Source: Dastarcus helophoroides | Lineage: Eukaryota; Arthropoda; Insecta; Coleoptera; Bothrideridae | Reading direction: 5' to 3' | DNA length: 64,000 nucleotides | Assembly: GCA_028583605.1 (NCBI GenBank) | Contig: CM053328.1 | Span: 6,227,804 to 6,291,803, forward strand | Made by a program: the position numbers and the translations under genes | Shown here: piece after piece, positions 12,946 through 25,156 of the stretch | Numbering within the stretch: position 1 is the stretch's first letter | How the letters are laid out: the number at the start of each line of letters is the position of its first letter | Notes under the pieces: generated by a model | The model's input: only the letters and a program-made list of their open reading frames with translations | Databases searched by the model: none | What the model was told of the DNA's origin: nothing

Positions 12946-13003
12946 ACAAAAATATTTCTCAAAATTTTAAACGTAAACTCAAAATTTTGAGAAATATTTT
13001 TGT
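12946..13003. repeat. Perfect 23-bp inverted repeat, 12-nt loop
   Basis: Arms 12946-12968 and 12981-13003 are exact reverse complements (ATATTTCTCAAAATTTT against AAAATTTTGAGAAATAT). Confidence 0.9.
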
Positions 13004-13302
13004 AGAAATTTCGAAAACTTTTATACCTAATTTTCGCTTAAATTATGACTTTAATATCAAAATTTTAACTTCGGAGATAAATTTCCATTCTAAATGTTAA
13101 ATATTTTTTTCTTAATTCCGTTTTCTTGGAATTTCGAATTTAATCCTTAATTTTCCATTTTAAAAGTTAAGCCTAATCGGAGAAAAACATTAAGATTTAT
13201 GAAAAATAATCTTGGAAACCTTGTCATTTTGACATTACGCTAGAAATTTTGATTTCAAAAGTCATAATTTTAAGAAAAAAATGAAATTTTCAATTTAGGC
13301 TT

Positions 13303-13412
13303 TTTTTTTGGTGGACTGGTCCTTGGTTATTTTTAAGAATTGATATACAAATCTTGTCCCCTGAAACCAAGAAAGAATAATTTTTCTTGCTTTTAGGGGA
13401 CAAGATTTGTAT
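13303..13412 (-). mobile_element. Hairpin repeat PH, copy A, with 14-bp target-site duplication
   Basis: The insertion is bracketed by the exact 14-bp direct repeat TTCAATTTAGGCTT at 13289-13302 and 13413-13426. On the minus strand the insert is a hairpin (ATACAAATCTTGTCCCC .. GGGGACAAGATTTGTAT), then a tail resembling ATAACCAAGGACCAGTCC, then an A run. A long target duplication plus a 3' A run points to target-primed retroposition. It is a strongly shortened member of the family that also occurs at 31633, 42916, 45251, 50226 and 51430. Confidence 0.75.
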
Positions 13413-14932
13413 TTCAATTTAGGCTTGTTTAAATTCCTTTCAAAGTTTTTGCTTCTTCTGTATCAATAAAGTTTCTTATAATTCTGTCACAATTCTTGAC
13501 ATTTTGAATCTAAAGTGGAAATGTTAAAAAATAAGTTGGGAATGTTGATTTTTTACTTAAAATTTCATTTTTTTTTCTTGTAATTTCGACTTTTTCTCAA
13601 ATTGTCGATTCTGTAATCTAAATAACTTTAGACTTTAAGTTCGAAATTTCTTCGATATTAACATTTTTAGAACTTGATTTTTGGAATTTCTATTTCATTA
13701 CCATAAGATTTCCTACTTAAAGCAACAAAGTCAAAAATTCCTCTTTTAAATTTTAAACCTTGAAAAAAGTTGAAATTTGTGAAAAATTAGGTAAAATTTT
13801 AAAATAAAATCGGTTTTTTGACTTTTTCTTCTCGAACGACTTTCATTTGTAAATTTTAAACCGAAACCTATTTCTGGAAGTTAGGTTAGGTAAATATTTG
13901 AATTTTTGAAATTATTCTAAAAATTTTTAGTCGAGTCGTTGTTAAAGATTCAAAACTTTTAAATATTTTAAAAGATTTAGATCCAAAACTTATAAAAAAT
14001 GCGAGCACATATTTTTGACATTTTTCTTAGAAATCTTGAAATTTTGCGTTCTTCAGTTGTTATTTATTTGGTACTTTTGATTAAAAAATTAAATTTCAAA
14101 CTCGAGATTTCTACCATTTCCCGAACATTTCTAGTTTAAATTAAAAAATAATAAGAATTTAGGGTTAAACTTGACCTTTTCAAAAAAATTTGCGAAAAAA
14201 ATTGAAATTTCTTTCCTCTTTTGTACTATCGGCTTCCCCATTTAGTAAAGATACGACATGCCACTGAATCAAACAGAGAAGGTTAATTTTTTAAACTTAA
14301 GATCAAACTTTACACCCGAATTTTCAACTCAATGAAATGTTAAGCGTAACAGGAAATTTTGGAATTATAAACTAAAATTTGTAATTTAAATTTGTAATTT
14401 CAACTTTTTTTTATCGAAGTTTTGAAATTTACTTTAAAATTTTCAATTAAAGTTCAACATCGTTTAGAGAAACGAAATAAAGTCTAAATAATTTAAGTGA
14501 AACTTTTCAGAAAATAAATGGAAATTTATAAAAATAAATCACGAATTTTTGCAGTTAAAGTCAATAGTCGATAAACATTTTAACTTTAAGTCGTGACGAG
14601 GAAAACTGTAAATTTAACTAAAATAGTTTATTGAATAAAAATATTGTAAATCATACTAAAACCCCCAAAAATTCAAAATTTAAAGTTTAAAGTCAAAGTC
14701 TAGAGAAAGAGTAAAAAATTTTAACTCAGCATTACTAAAAAATTAAATTAAATTTTAAACTTAACACTGAAAATATACAAAAACCAAGTTATATCTCTAA
14801 TATTTTGAAAAAATGCTAAATTTTTGACATCAAAATTTCAGACAAAGAAAATAAAATTGGAGAACTTGAAAAAAAATTGAATCTAACTCTATTCAAATGT
14901 AAATTTTATCTGTAGAAACCTAAAAGATCAGG

Positions 14933-17900
14933 GATGGACAGTCAATTCTTGCACATTTTGAGCTCTTTTAAATGATACCTCACACGATATATTAACTCAA
15001 ACTTGACCTTTGCTTCCTAAGGTTAAATTAGTTGGATTAAGACAATGTTAAAAGTTATGGTTCCAACGCTTTAAGGCAAAACTGATTAGAAACCCCAACG
15101 AGCGAATAAGACAGAAGCTTGAAGCTTTTGATTGATAATTAGCCAAAAAACCATTTACTAATATAAAACAGTTTAAAAAACTTTAGAGTTTTAGTAGATG
15201 ACCAACTGTGTAGCAAAATCTAAGTTTTATTTCCAGAAATCTAGAAGAACTGGGGGGGTAACGGATATTTTAAACTGTCTCTTTAACATCATTAGACGAA
15301 AAATGATAAAAAAAAGTATTTTAGGTTCCTTAGATATAGCTCTTTCAAATGATACTTCACACGATATGTTAACTAAAACTTGATATTTAGGTGACCAAAA
15401 TAACCCCCCATTTTATTATAAAATCTTTTCACTTTTTAATTTTTGGATGGCGTGGTTTGCGTGGGTCATCGAGAACTAACGCTGTGCTTAATTTCTATAT
15501 TTTTTGTTACATAATTTTCGAGAAAAACCTCTTCGTGGTAGACGAACACAAGAGTTAGATTTATAAGGGTTTCGTTTTTTCTTATGAGGTACATTACCAT
15601 AAAAATCTCATTAAAATTAAATAACGTGAAGCTTCTTCAGCTTCCTAGAATTAATTTAGTTGGATTTAGACGATGTTAAAAGTTATTAGTCAATGCTTTA
15701 AGCCAAAAAATATTTGGAGACTCCAACGAGCGAATAAGACAGAAGCTTGGGGCTTTTTATTTATAGTTAGCCAAAAAACCATGTATTAATAGAAAAAAGT
15801 TTCAAAAACTTTAGAGTTTAGGTGGATGACAAACATGTGAAACATAATCCATCTCCTAGTGGCAAAAACTGTATTAGCATTTAAATACACCATAAACTAA
15901 CAATAAATTGACTGACAGTATTTGCGCTGATTAACGAGAACTAATGCTGTGAAAACTTCAAATTTCTTCGTTTCATAATTTTCAAGAAAAACCTTTTTGT
16001 GATAGACGACACGAGAGTGAGATTATAAGTGTTCCGTTTTTTCATTATAAGGTACGGTACTCTAAAAATATCATTTAAGCCAAACAATGTGAAACTACTT
16101 TGGATTTCTAGGATTAATTTAGTTGGATTCAGATTATGTTAAATGTTACCAGTCTAATGCTTTAAGTCAAAAATGTTTGGAGACCCCAACGAGCGAACAA
16201 GACAGAAGCTTGGAGCTTTTGATTAATAGTTAGCCAAAAAAACATGTATTAATAAGAAAAAGTTTTAAAAACCTTAGATTTTAGGTAGATGACAAACTGC
16301 TAAACATAATCTACTTTCTAGTGGCACAAATTGTGTTAGCATTTAAATACACCATAAACTAACCATTAATTGACTCTCAGTATTTCCATGGATTATAGAG
16401 AACTAATGCTATTAAAATTTCAAATTCCTTTGCTTCATAATTTTTGAGGAAAACATCTTGGTGATAGACGGACACGAGAGTGAGATTATGGGGGTTTCGT
16501 TTTTTTTTATAAGGTATAGTACCCTAAAATTATCATTTAAACCAAATAACGTAAAGCTTCTTTGGCTTTCAATGGTTAATTAAGTTGGATTTAGATGACT
16601 CTAGAAGTTATTGGTCAATGCTTTACAGATAAAAATATTTGGAGACTCCAACGAGTGAATAAGACATAAGCTTGGAGTTTTTGATTGATAGTTAGCCAAA
16701 AAACCACGTATCAATATGAAAAAGTTTCAAAAACTTTAGAGATTAGGTAGATGATAAACTGTTGAACCTAATCTACTTTCTGGTGGCACAAACTGTGTTA
16801 GCATTTAAATACATCTTAAACTAACAATAAATTGACTGGCAGTATTTACGCGGATTATCGAGAACTAATGCTGTGAAAACTTCAAATTTGTGATAGACGG
16901 ACATGAGAGTGAGATTATAAGGGTTCCGTTTTTTCTTTATAAGGTAAGGTACTCTAAAAATATCATTTAAGCCAAACAATGTGAAACTACTTTAGATTTC
17001 TAGGATTAATTTAGTTGGATTCAGATTATGCTAAATGTTATTAGTCTAATGCTTTAAGTCAAAAAATGTTTGGAGACCCCAACGAGCGAACAAGACAGAT
17101 GCTTGGAGCTTTTGATTAATAGTTAGCCAAAAAAACATGTATTAATAAGAAAAAGTTTCAAAAACCTTAGATTTTAGGTAGATGACAAACTGTTGAACAT
17201 AATCTACTTCCTAGTGGCACAAATTGTGTTAGCATTTAAATACACCATAAACTAACAATTAATTGACTCTCAGTATTTCCATGGATTATAGAGAACTAAT
17301 GCTATTAAAATTTCAAATTCCTTTGCTTCATAATTTTTGAGGAAAACATCTTTTCGTGATAGACGGACACGAGAGTGAGATTATAAGGGTTCCGTTTTTT
17401 CATTTTAAGGTACGGTACTCTAAGTATATCATTTAAGCCAAACAATGTGAAACTACTTCGGATTTATAGGATTAATTTAGTTGGATTTAGATTATGCTAA
17501 ATGTTACCGGTCTAATGCTTTAAGTCAAAAATGTTTGGAAACCCCAACGAGCGAACAAGACAGAAGCTTGGAGCTTTTGATTGATAGTTTGCCAAAAAAC
17601 TATGTATTACTAAAAAAAAGTTTTAAAATCTTTAGAGTTTAGGTAGTTAAAAAACTGTTGAACATAGTCTACTTCCTAGTGACACAAACTGTGTAAGCAT
17701 TTAAATACACCATAAAATAATAAATTCACTATCAGTATTTGGGGCTTTTTATTGATAGTTAGCCAAAAAACCATCAGAAAAGGTTTTGGAAAAACTTTAA
17801 AGACTTAGTAGATGGTAAACCGTGAAACATAATCTATTTCCTAGTGGTAAAAACTGTGTTGCCATTTAAATACACCATAAACTAAAATAAATTGAGCAGT

Positions 17901-18040
17901 ACTACTTCTTGATAGATAAATTTTGATTCTCTTCCCCCCTTTCTTTTACTTTTCCACTCTTTAGTAAATAAAATCACAAAAGTAAGATTTTACAAGTTCT
18001 GCTTTTTCTCTTTTAGGGTCCGAAACCCTAAGAATAAAGT
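14933..18040 (+). repeat. Foldback left arm: six ~460-bp subrepeats (+ orientation)
   Basis: Anchor spacings are 628, 463, 462, 431 and 465 bp. Each full unit carries AAGACAGAAGCTTGGAGC, TTTGATTGATAGTTAGCC, TAGTGGCACAAACTGTG, GCATTTAAATACACC and a GAGAACTAATGCT box. The outermost portion (14933-15384) is irregular: a CTCACACGATAT..TTAACT segment occurs twice, about 377 bp apart. The inner end passes into an ACTTCTTGATAGATA border. Confidence 0.85.
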
Positions 18041-20955
18041 GAACATTTCTTAAAATAAAGATAATTAATAAATCAAGTATAAAGCTTAAATTGTAAAGTA
18101 AATGATGTAAATTGCAAGCTTTAACTCAAAGATTTGAAAAAACCTTAAAAGTACTTGAAAAACTCGACATTTTGCTGATGCAAAAAATTAAAATAAAACA
18201 GGATGGATTAAAATTATAAACTGAAAATTAAAATAGTTTAAATAAATTTATAGTTGATGAATATTTATAAAATAAATAAATTTTCGTTAAAATGTTGCAG
18301 TTATAAAAATTAAAATGTAAGTCAATCAAAAAATCAAAATTGAGTAAACATTTTTAGTTTCCATCGAAAATTAGGAAATGAAAAAGAAAACATTGTGTGA
18401 GCTAAAAAAATCTAAGCAAATGATCTACATTTCAAGATAAGCAGACGAAACGAAAAAGAAATCTCTAAGGAAAATTAAAATTTAGAGTTTAAGCCCGACA
18501 TTGTTAAGAAAGAAGAGACGATAATTGAAATTTTGAACTTGATATTCTCATACAGTCTCAAGGGTGCATTTTTTTAAAATTTTGTATTTAAGTCGCACTT
18601 TCAATAGTAGAGTGGTAAGTATAAGAAAAACCTTATATTCAAAAAGACAGTCAAAGGTTTGTAAGTTTACCCAGCATTAGTTCTTGATAATCCACGCAAA
18701 TAGTGCCAGTCAATTTATTGTTAGTTTAGATTGTATTTAAATGCTAACACAGTTTGTGGCACTAGGAAGTAGATTAGGTTCAAGAGTTTGTCATCTACCC
18801 AAGCTCCAAAGTTTTTGAAAATTTTCATATTAATACGTGGTTTCTTGGCTAACTATCAATCAAAAGCTCCAAGCTTCTGTCTTCTTTCGCTCGTTGAAGT
18901 CTCCAAACATTTTTGGCTTAAAGCATTAATTAATAACTTTTAACAGCGTCTAAATCAGACTAAGTTAACCCTAGCAGTTTAAAGTAGCTTGAAATACACT
19001 TTTAACGAATAAAAATTGTTGTTGTTAAATCTATGTTGACAAATATCCATAATTTGTCTCACTGTCGCTAATAAGTATGGAACTAGATTTAATATGATCT
19101 GGCTTATATACATATCACCACGTTTTGCAGGATTGTGAATTCATTTAGTGACTTGCAGTTATGTCGTGTTAAAAATTTTGGCCTAAATTTACACATGCGA
19201 CTGAAGTCGTGAAGAAAACTGAAAGTTTACGATAAACAGCGCCTGTTATTAAGTGAAACTAATTGCCTTCTCTGTTTATTATTTCAATATATCAACGCAA
19301 TTAGTATGAAATTGACTGTTCGCTAATCAGAAACTAATAGGTAGGCACTTTCTAGTTTGGAGGATTTACCAGTATTGGTCTTGTGTGCCATGAGTGGCTT
19401 AACCATGAAATGGAAGGGATTTAAGCATTAGTGCATTCGCTAAGCTGTATGTATGTGGAAGGCATAATTTAAACATTAAGCATTGGTAGGGAATTGTAAT
19501 AACCAACAATTTATCTATATGTTTGGCTGGGCTGCGTAGGAGACACCTGCGAGAAATCACAACAGCAAAGGAAGACGACATAAAACTAGTTAATGTGGTG
19601 CTAATTGTTTCATTATACATCAAAAGGTGTTATCAAATCATCTGCGCAGGGAAATATTACTGAAGCGTGCTGAAAATGCAACCAATGTTTAACGCATTAC
19701 TTTTTCGCTAAACATTAAAAATTTATTTAACAAAACTTTTGCAGTATAAGCCTAAAATTTTTAAACACTTAAAAAATAATATACTCTTCGACGAATACTG
19801 ATTGTTTTTATAAACGTTGGCTACTTTTCAATATTAAATTTTGAAATTTTGTGAAAGAAATAGAAATTTAAATAATGTTTATAAAAAAACTAGATTTTTA
19901 TTTAAATTTCGGTTTCTCTGAAAATTCCTAATTTCAACTTGCAATTATTTCATCCTTTAACGGTAAAATTGGAAATCTTGTATTTTTCCAAATACTGTCT
20001 TATCTTTCTGAAAATTTTCTCATTCTCATTCGATTTCACAAAATTTCGAATTTAAACTATAAATAAAACTCAATTTACTTATAAAATATTTCGGATTTTA
20101 ATGTTGTTTTGTTAACTTTTATATAAAAACTTGAAATTTTTAATTAGTGCTTTTGATTTTTTAAATTAATTTTGAGCTTAGAATCTTAACAAATCAGGTA
20201 AAGATGAAATCTTTCAAAACACCCATTTTTATCAAATATTTTGTATAAACAAATAAAAATCTCTCCACTTTTTCAACACTACATTATTGAACATCTAAGA
20301 GGCAATCTTTTGCCATTTCCGTGTTCTTAATGGCGGACAAGAAATTTTTAACAAAGCGTATATATTGCAAAAAAATTGTGACTATAATAATTACAAGAAG
20401 TATCATTATTGCTTCTGACACAGTTGCTGAAGTGTAGGAAAAATTCAGAAAAAGAAAGAGTTTTCAAATCTCAGCATTCTCCTTTTAAAGTCACGTAAAC
20501 ATGAACGGGCGTATTACAGTAGCGAAATTAACATATTATTTGGATATGGAATTAGTCAACAGTCAACCTATACGTCAATTAAAATTCAATTATATCAATC
20601 CACTCAAAAACGCATAGCTAATGTTAAGGAAAATAATAACATGTTAAATCAGCTGGAATGAAACGTTCCGTTACGAAAGAGACATAATGATTTAATAACT
20701 GATATCGAGACTGAAGATTTTGAAATTAATTGGCAAATATTTACTTATTAAAGCTTTAGAATTCTTTAATTACACTGGATTATAGATTTTTTAATTTACA
20801 TCGCGCTCTCACTGGACATTGAGATAATATGACTTGAGGGGAAATAACTAATTATTTTAACCAAGTAAGTCATACGTCTTTTACACTCTTGATCGTTCCA
20901 ACATTGTGATAATTCAAACAATCCAAATTTTAATTATATTTAATCGAAATCAATC
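18041..20955. other. Foldback loop, mostly unique DNA with one stray subrepeat
   Basis: Non-palindromic centre of the foldback structure. One subrepeat in minus orientation (about 18673-18997, anchor at 18889) lies inside it. The remainder (19000-20950) is unique AT-rich DNA. The longest open frame there is 74 codons (19399-19623, minus) with no recognisable motif, so I see no transposase or other gene. Confidence 0.6.
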
Positions 20956-23900
20956 GATCTTTAGGGTCTTGTACCTTAAAAGGATTAAACGGAACTCCCA
21001 TCTTTATTAACTCAGTCTCGTTTTCTCGAATTTTTAAGTTTAAACTTGCAATTTGTATTATTTATCCCAATATTTTGACTTTATTTTTGAAAAATTATTT
21101 TTCTTTGTATTGAGAGATTTTCACTTTAGAGAAAGAGATTAAGAAAGGAAAAAGAGAATCAAAATATATTTATCAAGAAGTAATACTGGTCAATTTATTG
21201 TTAATTTATGGTGCATTTAAATGCAGACTATTGCTGACCCAGTTTTTACCTCTAGGAGGTAGATGATGTTTCACAGTTTATCCTCAACTAAAACTCTGAA
21301 GATCTCAAAACCTTTTCGTATTAATAGATGGTTTTTTTTTTTTTGGTAACTGTTAATCAAAAGCTCCAAGCATCTGTCTTATTCGCTCGTTGGAGTCTCC
21401 AAACATTTTTGGCTGTAAAGCATCGACTTAGAACTTCTAAAGTCGTCTAAATCCAACTAAATTAACCCTTGGAAGCCAAAGTAGTTTCACGTTATTTAAT
21501 TTAAATTATAACTTTAGGGTACTGTACCTTACAAGAAAAAACCGAAACCCTCTCTCACTCTCGTGTCAGACTATCACCAAGGAGTTTTCTTAAAAATTAT
21601 GTAGCGAAAAAATTTAAAATTTTAACAGCACCTCGATAATCCATGCAAATACTGAGAGTCAATTTATTGTTAGTTTATGGTGCATTTAAATGCAGACTAT
21701 TACTGATAGAGTTAAACTATTAGAAAGTAAATGATGATTCAGAGTTTGTCATCTACTAAACCTCTGAAGATCTCAAAAACTTTTTCGTATTAATAGATGG
21801 TTTTTTTTTTGTTAAATATCAATCAAAAGCTCCAAGCTTCTGTCTTATTCGCTCGTTGGAGTCTCCAAACATTTTTGGCTGTAAAGCATTGACTAATAAC
21901 TCTTAGAGTCGCTTAAATCCAACTAAATTAACCCTAGGAAGCCAAAGTAGCTTCACGTTATTCAGTTTAAATGATAATTTTAGGGTACTGTAACTTATAA
22001 GAAAAAAATGAAACCCTTATAATCTCATCCTCGTGTCCGTCTATCAGCAACAGATTTTCCTCAAAAATTATGTAGCAAAGAAATTTGAAATTTTAATAGC
22101 ATTAGTTCTCGATAATCCATGCAAATACTAAGAGTCAATTTATTGTTACTTTATGGTGTATTTAAATGCTAACACAGTTTGTGCCACTAGGAAGTAGATT
22201 ATGTTTAACAGTTTGTCATCTACCTAAACTCTAAAGTTTTTGAAACTTTTTCTTATCAATACATGTCTTTTGGCCAACTATCAATCAAAATCTCCAAGCT
22301 TCTGTCTTGTTCGCTCGTTGGGGTCTCCAAACGTTTTTGGCTTAAAGCAATAGACTGATAACTTTAAGCATCGTCTAAATCCAACTAAATTAATCCTAGA
22401 GAGCCAAAGCAGATTATGTTCAATAGTTTGTCATCCACCTAAACTCTAAAATTTTTGAAATATTTTCATACTAATTCATGTTTTTCTGGCTAACTCTTAA
22501 TCAAAAACTCCAAGCTTTTGTCTTATACGCTCGTTGGGGTCTCCAAACATTTTTGGCTTAAAGAATTGGACTATTAACTTTTAGCATCGTCTAAATCCAA
22601 CTAAATTAATCATAGAAAACCACAGTAGCTTCACATTATTCAGTTTAAATAATATTTTTTAAGTACCATACCTTACAAGGGATAAACGAAACCCTTATAA
22701 TCTCACTCTCGTGTTCGTCTATCACAAAAAGCTTTTTCTCGAAAATTATGAAACGAAGAAATTTGAAGTTTTCACAGCATTAGTTCTCGATAATCTGCGC
22801 AAACGGTGTAAGTCAATTTATTGTTAGTTTATGGCGTATTTAAATGCTAACATAGTTTGTGCCACTAGGACGTAAATTATCTTTAACTGTTTGTCATCTA
22901 CCTAAATTCTAAAGTTTTTGAAACTTTTTCTTATTAATACATGATTTTTTGGCTAACTATCGATCAAAAGCTCCAAGCTTCTGTCTTGTTCGCTCGTTGG
23001 GGTCTCCAAACCGTTTTGGCTTAAAGCAATAGACTAATAACTTTAAGCATCGTCTAAATCCAACTAAATTAATCCTAGAAAGCCAAAGCAGATTATGTTC
23101 AATAGTTTGTCATTCACCTAAACTCTAATATTTAAAAAAAAATTTCATACTAATTCATGTTTTTCTGGCTAACTCTTAATCAAAAACTCCAAGCTTCTGT
23201 CTTATGCGCTCGTTGGAGTCTCCAAACATTTTTGGCCTTAAAGAATTGGACTACTAACTTTTAACATCGTCTAAATCCAACTAAATTAATCCTAGAAAGC
23301 CAAAGTAGCTTCACATTATTCAGTTTAAATAATATTTTTAGAGTACCGTACCTTACAAGGGATAAACGGAACCCTTATAATCTCACTCTCGTGTCCGTCT
23401 ATCACAAAAAGGTTTTTCTCGAAAATTATGAAACGAAGAAATTTGAAGTTTTCACAGCATTAGTTCTCGATAATCCGCGTAAATACTGTAAGTCAATTTA
23501 TTGTTAGTTTAAGATGTATTTAAATGCTAACACAGTTTGTGCCACCAGGAAGTAGATTAGGTTCAACAGTTTATCATCTACCTAAACTCTAAAGTTTTTG
23601 AAACTTTTTCATATTGATACGTGGTTTTTTGGCTAACTATCAATCAAAAACTCCAAGCTTTGTCTTATTCGCTCGTTGGAGTCTCCAAATATTTTTATCT
23701 GTAAAGCATTGACCAATAACTTCTAGAGTTATCTAAATCCAACTTAATTAACCATTGAAAGCCAAAGAAGCTTCACGTTATTTGGTTTAAATGATAATTT
23801 TAGGGTACTATACCTTATAAGAAAAAAACGAAACCCTCATAATCTCACTTCTCGTGTCCCGTCTATCACCAAGAGGTTTTCCTCGAAATATTATGTAGCG

Positions 23901-24505
23901 AAGAAATTTGAAATTTTAATAGCATTAGTTCTTTATAATCCATGCAAATACTGAGAGTCAATTAATGGTTAGTTTATGGTGTATTGAAATGCTAACACAA
24001 TTTGTGCCATTAGGAAGTAGATTATGTTTAACAGTTTGTCATCTACCTAAAATTTAAGGTTTTTGAAACTTTTTCTTATTAATACATGTTTTTTTGGCTA
24101 ACTATTTATCAAAAGCTCCAAGCTTCTGTCTTGTTCGCTCTTTGGGGTCTCCAAACATTTTTGACTTAAAGCATTAGACTGGTAACAGCTTCACATTATT
24201 CAGTTTGAATGATATTTTTAGAGCACCGAACCTTACCAGGGAAAAACGGAACCCTTATAATCTCACTTTTCGTGTCTGTCTATTACAAAGAGGTTTTCCT
24301 CGAAAATTATGTGGCGAAGAAATTTGATATTTTCACTGCGTTAGTTTATGATGACCCATGCAAATACCACCAGCCAAAAATTAGAAAAACACGATATTTT
24401 ACCATAAAATGGGGGGTTAAATTCTTTGGTCACCGAAAAATCAAGCTTTACTTATTGTGTGTGAGGTATCTCACAAGATACTTTCGACTCCCTAAACATT
24501 TCTAC
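20956..24505 (-). repeat. Foldback right arm: eight subrepeats (- orientation) with a 680-bp higher-order duplication
   Basis: Anchor spacings are 466, 462, 217, 462, 226, 453 and 466 bp. The two short spacings mark truncated units. The full-plus-short pair is itself duplicated, since 22312 to 22991 is 679 bp and 22529 to 23217 is 688 bp. Repeated boxes include TAATCTCACTCTCGTGTCCG and CCAACTAAATTAATCCTAG. Confidence 0.87.
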
Positions 24506-25156
24506 CTTTCATGAAGAATTCGGCTTTCTTTGAAAATTAATTTTTTTTTAAATATACCTTTTTTGAGGATTTCAACTTATACATTTTAAAATGTCGACTT
24601 ATTTCAAACTCTCCATTTTTTTCAACATTTCGACTATTTTTGGCATAATCTAAAATTTTTAACCATTTCAAAATTTCCACTTTTTGAAAACTTTGCTAAT
24701 TTTGGAATTTCCAATATCTCGACTTTTTCTCGGAACTTGTATTTTGTTGTAAACTCGGACTTTCTTGAAAAAATTCTGTTTTCTTTTTCAAATTTCAACT
24801 TTTAAAAAATAGAGATGTCTTGACTTTTCTGAAAATTTCGTTAGTTTTTCAAATTGATCATTTTACTTGTTTTTTGAAAAGTCACAGTTTTTGAAAATTT
24901 TTATTTCTTGAAATTTCTACTTTTTGAAAAAAAGTCAATATTTTCAAAAAATTTCAAACTTTTGACAAAATTAAATTTTTCAAAACTTTCAAAGTAGAAA
25001 TTAAAAAAACGATTATTTTTTCAAAATTATCTTTTCGAAAATTACAATATTTTACAATTTTGACTTTTTAAAAAATACCTTACTTATTTTAATTTCTACT
25101 TTGTTTGAAAGTTTTAAATTTTTTTCAGAAATTCTATATTTTTTGAAAATTTGAGA
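24506..25156. repeat. Degenerate T-rich block
   Basis: Decayed T-rich words (TTTCGACT, TTTGAAAA) leading into the heptamer array. No gene is visible. Confidence 0.45.

Larger units (their letters stand above)
12441..14932. repeat. Degenerate AT-rich repeat block
   Basis: Decayed AAATTT/TTTCGA words without a clear long period. It contains the palindrome at 12946-13003 and the retroposed hairpin repeat at 13303-13412. I see no coding region. Confidence 0.5.
14933..24505. mobile_element. Foldback (FB-like) structure: inverted arms of ~460-bp subrepeats around a loop
   Basis: The left arm is in + orientation, with the anchor CAACGAGCGAA at 15096, 15724, 16187, 16649, 17080 and 17545. The right arm holds the reverse complement CGCTCGTTG at 21384, 21850, 22312, 22529, 22991, 23217, 23670 and 24136. 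The outer borders match in inverted orientation: GGTGACC followed by AACCCCCCATTTTAT near 15391-15420, against 24400-24440. The inner borders also match: ACTTCTTGATA and TTTTGATTCTCTT near 17910-17930, against 21160-21190. This architecture is that of foldback elements, whose long terminal inverted repeats consist of direct subrepeats. No transposase is visible, so it would be non-autonomous. An alternative is a satellite array that underwent inversion. Confidence 0.72.

Noticed and set aside
19399..19623. 74-codon minus-strand frame in the foldback loop
   Set aside because: No domain, no transposase motif and ordinary length for chance in this composition.
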